From Lachnospiraceae bacterium (GTDB lineage: Bacteria > Bacillota > Clostridia > Lachnospirales > Lachnospiraceae), in assembly GCA_016281605.1 (NCBI GenBank), contig JAEEJA010000095.1, positions 62,001-126,000 on the forward strand: DNA of 64,000 nt, given 5' to 3'. Below the pieces are notes generated by a model that searched no databases, had not been told where the DNA came from, and was given only the letters and a program-made list of their open reading frames with translations. Made by a program: the position numbers and the translations under genes. Below are positions 59,777 through 64,000 of this stretch, piece after piece; position 1 is the first letter of the stretch, and each line of letters opens with the position of its first letter.

Positions 59777-60856
59777 TCAATACAAATAATCATCTAACCA
59801 TATCATAAGGTCTTTCATTACATTTATAGTTGCTGCAGATGTCCAGTGACAACCATCACCTGCATCTGACTCAGCACTTAAATATCCATCCTCACCTGTA
59901 ATGATTTCGGAATAATCATAATAATATACATTATCCTTAGTTTCAGCAAATGCTTCGTACTCATGATTGAAGTTATCTCTCTGTACAGGTGTAGGGATAT
60001 TAAGGCTTGATGTCTTACCTGTAGGCGACACAGCCATAATTACAACCTTGACATTCTCATTTATCTGCTGAAGTGAAGATATAATTTCATCGAAATTACT
60101 TATAGTATCGAGTGTATCCTGGTTAGTTGCTTCATTCATACCTACCAGCAAGCAAACTATATCCGGCTTGTAAACTGCTGTTCTCTCAAGAGCTGAAACA
60201 TTTGATCCTTTATATGAGTAATCCGAATCATTTATAATCTTATATGTGGTAGTACCCTCTTTTCCAAGTATGAGAGTATTCTTTGGAAGCTCACCCTTAG
60301 CCCACTCTGAGATACCTTCTACGTAACACTCACCAACTATAGCCATCTTAGGCTTAGCAGGAAGAACATAAGCTTCAAGCGCTTCACTGGCATCACCCTG
60401 GGCAATTTTACCATCCTTACTCTTCTTCTCAGGTATAACCTGATAATAGTACTTAGTACGCTTTGTTACTGTAGTATCCGTATACTCATTAGTTTCAGTA
60501 TTTCCGATAGCTTCAAATGTGCCCTCTGCCGTATCGGCACGAAGTACACTGTAGCTTGTTGCTGACTCAAAAGCTTCCCATGAAAGTGCGACCTTACCCT
60601 TAGTATCAGTAACCGTAGGCTCTACGCTACCCGAGAACTTCTCAACCTTAGTAGTATCACTCTTCTTTGATGTACTTGAAGAGTCAGAGCCCTTAGAGCA
60701 CTTCACAACTATCAATATAACTATTATTAAAACGGCCACGACTGCTACAGCACCTATCACAAGCCTCTGACGGGCTTTTCTTGCAGCCTCGGCCCTTGCT
60801 AATCTCAATTCTTCCCTTCTTTTTCTACGGGAAATATCATCTCTCGAACTGGCCAT
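59777..60856 (-). CDS. Membrane-anchored fibronectin III and SGNH hydrolase-like protein
   Basis: I start at the ATG at 60856; a TTG four codons earlier is possible. The 359-residue protein has a basic cytoplasmic N-terminus, one membrane segment (about 32-52), a fibronectin III-like domain (about 75-165) and an SGNH domain (about 168-359). Block I reads MAIVGECYVEGISE, with Cys177 where a Ser nucleophile is normal (GDS becomes GEC). Block III is CLLVGMNEATNQD and block V is DGCHWTSAAT with the Asp-His pair. It is upstream of the DUF4358, MBOAT and DHHW genes and probably handles acyl groups outside the cell. Confidence 0.8.
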   Translation of the reverse strand: MASSRDDISRRKRREELRLARAEAARKARQRLVIGAVAVVAVLIIVILIVVKCSKGSDSSSTSKKSDTTKVEKFSGSVEPTVTDTKGKVALSWEAFESATSYSVLRADTAEGTFEAIGNTETNEYTDTTVTKRTKYYYQVIPEKKSKDGKIAQGDASEALEAYVLPAKPKMAIVGECYVEGISEWAKGELPKNTLILGKEGTTTYKIINDSDYSYKGSNVSALERTAVYKPDIVCLLVGMNEATNQDTLDTISNFDEIISSLQQINENVKVVIMAVSPTGKTSSLNIPTPVQRDNFNHEYEAFAETKDNVYYYDYSEIITGEDGYLSAESDAGDGCHWTSAATINVMKDLMIWLDDYLY

Positions 60857-60951
60857 CTTATTATCCAACCTTTTAATAATTTATGTGACAAATCTTACTT
60901 CTATAATTTAGCCTAAAAATAGGGTATTTGTCAACCCAAAATGGTCATTCT

Positions 60952-62388
60952 TTACTCTTTTCCGTCCCAACAATATGTACATAGTTTATCAGTATCTATT
61001 CCAACCGACTCTAACATGTCGTCAAGACGATTAAATCTAAGTGTTGTAAAATGTAATTCCTTGCGAATTTCCTCAACCATCTTCTCATATTCAGGCGTGT
61101 CAGGATTGGCATACTTACTGAGAATCTCTTCAGAAACATCGGTTGTTCCCTCAAGCTTAGCTATAACTCGCCTGGTTATAAGATCCATCTCTGAATTAGA
61201 ACGTGAGAAATTCAGGTACTTACAAGCATATACAAGAGGTGGGCAGGCAGGTCTTATATGAACCTCCTTCGCTCCATTATCATAAAGAAACTCTGTGGTT
61301 TCTCTTAACTGAGTACCTCTAACTATGGAATCGTCAATAAGCAGCATACTCTTATCCTTGATAAGGTCGTTGACAGCTATAAGCTTCATCTTTGCTATCA
61401 TATTACGCTTACTCTGTATGGTAGGCATAAAAGATCTTGACCATGTAGGAGTATACTTTATAAATGGTCTTGAAAATGGAATGCCTGACTCATTGGAATA
61501 TCCTATAGCATGAGCTGTTCCTGAATCAGGAACTCCTGCGACTATATCAGGCTTTACATTATCGCGCTTAGCAAGACATGCGCCACAGTTGTAACGCATC
61601 TTCTCTACACTTATGCCCTCATATGAGCTTGACGGGTATCCATAATAAACCCAGAGAAATGTGCATATCTTCATCTTATCCCCTGGAGTAACTAGCGTTC
61701 TTACACCCTCCTGTGTGATAACATCTATCTCGCCGGGACCGAGTTCCTTGTATGTCTCGTATCCAAGCTTCTGAAATGCAAAATCCTCGAATGAAACACA
61801 GTAACTTTCGCTATCACCTGTTTCTTCGTCGGTATTAAGCTTCTTTCCTAAAACCACAGGTGTGCGTCCGTAGCTGTCACGAGCACAGAAAAGCCCCTTT
61901 GGAGTAAGGAGAAGCAACGAAAGAGAGCCATCTACGCTGTCAAGCGCGTACTTGATACCCTCTATAAGATTTTCTTTTTGATTTATAATAGCTGCAACGA
62001 GCTCAGTAGAATTGATATCTCCTCCACTCATCTCTAAGAAATGTGAATTTCCTGCGGAGAAGAGGTCCTCTATAAGCTGCTGCTTATTATTTATCTTGCT
62101 TACTGTTGTTATGGCAAATGTTCCATGATGAGAACGCACTATCAGAGGCTGTGGTTCATAATCGGAGATACATCCGATTCCCATGTAGCCGTCCATATCC
62201 TGTACGTCCTTGTCAAACTTGGTTCTAAAAGGTGAATTCTCGATATTATGTATGGCTCTGTCAAAGTCCTTACCATCATAAGTAACAAGTCCCGCCCTTC
62301 TGGTTCCAAGATGAGAATGATAATCTGTTCCGAAAAACAAATCAAATAAACAATTTTCTCTACCTACACATCCAAAAAAGCCGCCCAT
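60952..62388 (-). CDS. PurF-like amidophosphoribosyltransferase paralogue lacking glutaminase residues
   Basis: The start is the ATG at 62388 after AAAGGAA. The 478-residue protein has the PurF two-domain layout. The N-terminal Ntn domain begins MGGFFGCVGRENC, so the Cys nucleophile after Met is Gly. Other glutaminase positions are also altered (MGIGCISDYEPQP for HVRYST; no NGN; INSTE for SDTE). The PRPP motif LLIDDSIVRGTQLRE (about 349-363) is intact. Cys242, Cys389, Cys470 and Cys473 align by context with the Fe-S ligands of Bacillus PurF. It may use ammonia or be regulatory; a true purF should be elsewhere. See findings. Confidence 0.85.
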   Translation of the reverse strand: MGGFFGCVGRENCLFDLFFGTDYHSHLGTRRAGLVTYDGKDFDRAIHNIENSPFRTKFDKDVQDMDGYMGIGCISDYEPQPLIVRSHHGTFAITTVSKINNKQQLIEDLFSAGNSHFLEMSGGDINSTELVAAIINQKENLIEGIKYALDSVDGSLSLLLLTPKGLFCARDSYGRTPVVLGKKLNTDEETGDSESYCVSFEDFAFQKLGYETYKELGPGEIDVITQEGVRTLVTPGDKMKICTFLWVYYGYPSSSYEGISVEKMRYNCGACLAKRDNVKPDIVAGVPDSGTAHAIGYSNESGIPFSRPFIKYTPTWSRSFMPTIQSKRNMIAKMKLIAVNDLIKDKSMLLIDDSIVRGTQLRETTEFLYDNGAKEVHIRPACPPLVYACKYLNFSRSNSEMDLITRRVIAKLEGTTDVSEEILSKYANPDTPEYEKMVEEIRKELHFTTLRFNRLDDMLESVGIDTDKLCTYCWDGKE

Positions 62389-62432
62389 AACTATTCCTTT
62401 CCTATAACAAAACAAATATTTCTAAAAGCCAA

Positions 62433-62499
62433 TACTCGCTTGCGAGTACACCCACCCATACTTTGGCTTAGAGATGGGGGATTTCTCCTCCCAAGTTAA
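62433..62499 (-). repeat. Dispersed repeat element, copy C
   Basis: On the minus strand it runs TTAACTTGGGAGGAGAAAT, then CCCAT...ATGGG arms around CTCTAAGCCAAAGT, and ends with an ACTCGCAAGCGAGT hairpin also found in copy D. The CCCAT/ATGGG pair replaces CCCAC/GTGGG of copy B, a compensatory change. Confidence 0.75.
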
Positions 62500-62567
62500 C
62501 CACTCCTTATTGTAGCAGTGTTTTGGATTTGCTTCAAGAGTTTTTTGTAATCTTATGGTGTTTTATA

Positions 62568-62609
62568 ATGATTATCATATGATGATTATCTTATGATGAT
62601 TATCTTTTA
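62568..62609. repeat. Three tandem copies of a 14-bp repeat
   Basis: ATGATTATC recurs at 62568, 62582 and 62596 with a 14-base period; the units are ATGATTATCATATG, ATGATTATCTTATG and a divergent third. It lies between the 3' end of the P-type ATPase gene and copy C. Confidence 0.8.
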
Positions 62610-62626
62610 TTGGGGACATATCTTGA

Positions 62627-64000
62627 TTATTGATGTTTTTCTTTTTGATTTTTAAGCATTCTCATGGCGTTTAATATACAGATAACCGCAACTCCTACAT
62701 CTGCAAACACAGCGGCCCACATATTTGCTATACCCAGAGCGCCAAGTATAAGCACCCCTACCTTTACAGCCAATGCAAATATGATATTCTGCTTTGCGAT
62801 TCGGGTTGTTTTTCTCGCGATTCTCATTACACTTCCAAGATGCATAAGATTATCGTCCATAACCACAACATCCGCCGCTTCAATTGCAGCATCCGAACCT
62901 ATGCCACCCATAGCTATACCAACATCTGCTCTGGTTAAAACCGGAGCATCGTTTATTCCATCACCTATGTAACCAATCTTTCCTTTTCCTGTGTTTGCAT
63001 TTATCATCTCTTCCAGCTTTGCAACCTTTTCTTCAGGTAAAAGTTCAGATTCAACTATATCTATACCGAGCACCGATGCTGTATAGTCTCCGACTCTTTT
63101 GTCGTCGCCTGTAAGAAGCACTACACTCTTTACTCCCTCTTTACGAACACTCTCTAGCGCTTTCGCGGCTTCACCCTTTATGGTATCGGATATATATATG
63201 ATTCCAAGAGCTTTATTTCCCTTAGCAACATAAACAACAGTGCTTCCTCCGGCTTCACTCGAAACATCAGAAAATCCCTTTACTGCCTTTTCAATCATGA
63301 GCTGACGTTTTCCGACATAGACAGTATGTTCACTCTGATCAGCATCGAGAATGGTAGCTTTAAGACCCTTTCCGGTTATATTTTGGATATCTTTTAGGGT
63401 ATATATTAAGTTGTCGGATTTTAGTTTGAGGTTTGCTGTATTTCCAGGTATGGCGCTGTTTTCTTTGTTTTTGTTATCTACATCATCCGAGACGAGTTGA
63501 AGGTTCCAATAATTTCTGATAGATACAGCAATCGGATGTGTTGACATGCTTTCTGCAACGGCTGCTACTGAAATCACTTCATCTTCAGTATATCCAGGCA
63601 TAACCTCCACCTTGTTAACCTCAAAAACACCCTTTGTAAGTGTTCCGGTCTTGTCTGTTACAAGTACTTCAATATCTGCGAGAAGCTCAAGATAGTTAGA
63701 TCCTTTAACAAGCACACCGTTTCTCGAAGCTGCGCCTATTCCACCGAAGAAAGAAAGGGGTACACTTATAACCAGAGCACAAGGACATGAAATAACCAGA
63801 AATGTACAAGCTCTGTATATCCAACTAAGTGGATTACCGAGTACAGTTGATGGGACAACTGCAAGCAAAAGAGCACATATAACAACTATAGGAGTATAGT
63901 AAATTGCGAATCTGGTTATAAAATTCTCCGTAACTGCCTTTTTCTCCGATGCATTTTCCACAAGTTCAAGGATACGGGCCACAGTAGAGTCTTCATACTT
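62627..64000 (-). CDS. Zn/Cd-type heavy-metal P1B ATPase, partial (N-terminus off the right edge)
   Basis: The frame is open to the window edge; the first codons (KYEDSTVARILELVENASEKK) are already the end of the actuator domain, so the true start lies outside. The 457 visible residues include the metal-binding membrane motif VISCPCALVISVPLSFFGG, the phosphorylation site VLVTDKTGTLTKG, an HP pair in SMSTHPIAVS and the hinge GYIGDGINDAPVL. The last membrane segments carry ALAVKVGVLILGALG (Lys) and AAVFADVGVAV (Asp), the P1B-2 signature for zinc, cadmium or lead export. Confidence is high for family and class. Confidence 0.93.
   Translation of the reverse strand, partial: KYEDSTVARILELVENASEKKAVTENFITRFAIYYTPIVVICALLLAVVPSTVLGNPLSWIYRACTFLVISCPCALVISVPLSFFGGIGAASRNGVLVKGSNYLELLADIEVLVTDKTGTLTKGVFEVNKVEVMPGYTEDEVISVAAVAESMSTHPIAVSIRNYWNLQLVSDDVDNKNKENSAIPGNTANLKLKSDNLIYTLKDIQNITGKGLKATILDADQSEHTVYVGKRQLMIEKAVKGFSDVSSEAGGSTVVYVAKGNKALGIIYISDTIKGEAAKALESVRKEGVKSVVLLTGDDKRVGDYTASVLGIDIVESELLPEEKVAKLEEMINANTGKGKIGYIGDGINDAPVLTRADVGIAMGGIGSDAAIEAADVVVMDDNLMHLGSVMRIARKTTRIAKQNIIFALAVKVGVLILGALGIANMWAAVFADVGVAVICILNAMRMLKNQKEKHQ

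Noticed and set aside
62416-62626. Purine riboswitch ahead of the PurF-like gene
   Set aside because: The upstream region holds repeat copy C and tandem repeats; no conserved purine-aptamer loops are visible.
1-64000. CRISPR array, prophage or insertion sequence with transposase
   Set aside because: No regularly spaced repeats of suitable length, no cas, integrase, structural phage or transposase genes were seen on either strand.

Overview
The window is a 64 kb chromosomal segment of a low-GC, Gram-positive anaerobe, most likely a member of the Lachnospiraceae (Clostridia; Butyrivibrio/Coprococcus/Lachnospira-like). The reasons are the A+T-rich sequence with strong AGGAGG ribosome binding sites and several TTG starts, secreted proteins with group-2 Ig-like (BIG2) domains, BspA-type repeats, an ECF sigma factor paired with a membrane beta-propeller protein, Mini-RNase III, RecD2, TmcAL, YlmH-type and ComF genes. 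No phage, plasmid, integrase, transposase or CRISPR array is visible. Most genes lie on the minus strand, so the minus strand is probably the leading strand here.

Layout. 1-8.1 kb (minus): the end of a SpoU/TrmH-type RNA methyltransferase, a long RelA/SpoT-domain alarmone synthetase, a cupin fused to a DUF4406-like domain, a polar amino acid ABC transporter (ATPase plus a fused binding protein/permease), a GH3 glycosidase and mrnC, mostly with short gaps. 8.2-17 kb (minus): a DUF1700 protein, fba, comF, recD2, mreB, recJ and prmA, mainly housekeeping. 17.3-21.2 kb (plus): trhP, tRNA-Pro(GGG), tcdA and an AI-2E family exporter, with a cold-shock gene on the minus strand. 21.3-26.4 kb (minus): a GH36 alpha-galactosidase and the phospholipid genes psd and pssA with a flippase-like membrane protein. 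26.5-33 kb: a truncated ylmH, a rhomboid protease, a BspA-like secreted protein, a DHH phosphoesterase, a PAP2 phosphatase, rhaB and nadE.

33-39.4 kb is an envelope region: a transglutaminase-like secreted protein, a deacetylase lipoprotein with Ig-like domains, an NlpC/P60 endopeptidase and a solute-binding lipoprotein without its permeases. 39.7-41.8 kb holds a divergent pair of little-known genes, one of them PD-(D/E)XK nuclease-like, around a twin direct-repeat operator. 41.9-50.7 kb: ECF sigma factor with beta-propeller protein, then moxR, DUF58, transglutaminase and tmcAL. 51-54.7 kb: a LysR regulator, an iron alcohol dehydrogenase and hisS. 54.9-60.9 kb: a BIG2 secreted protein and an alginate-acetylation-like set (SGNH, DUF4358, MBOAT, DHHW) that probably O-acylates a surface polymer. 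61-64 kb: a PurF paralogue that has lost its glutaminase residues, and a Zn/Cd P-type ATPase running off the right edge.

The least explained features are (i) a mosaic family of dispersed intergenic repeats at about 26.96-27.06, 49.70-49.76, 50.79-50.92 and 62.43-62.50 kb, three of which share a hairpin resembling an IS200/IS605 right end or an omegaRNA 3' end; (ii) an in-frame internal start inside the cupin fusion; (iii) the PurF paralogue with an eroded glutaminase domain but conserved Fe-S cysteines; (iv) an SGNH protein with Cys at the usual Ser nucleophile; (v) a cloverleaf-like intergenic structure near 17.1 kb; and (vi) a probable leaderless tcdA mRNA. I see no single gene cluster that is clearly a new defence or biosynthetic system; the repeat family and the nuclease-like pair are the best candidates.
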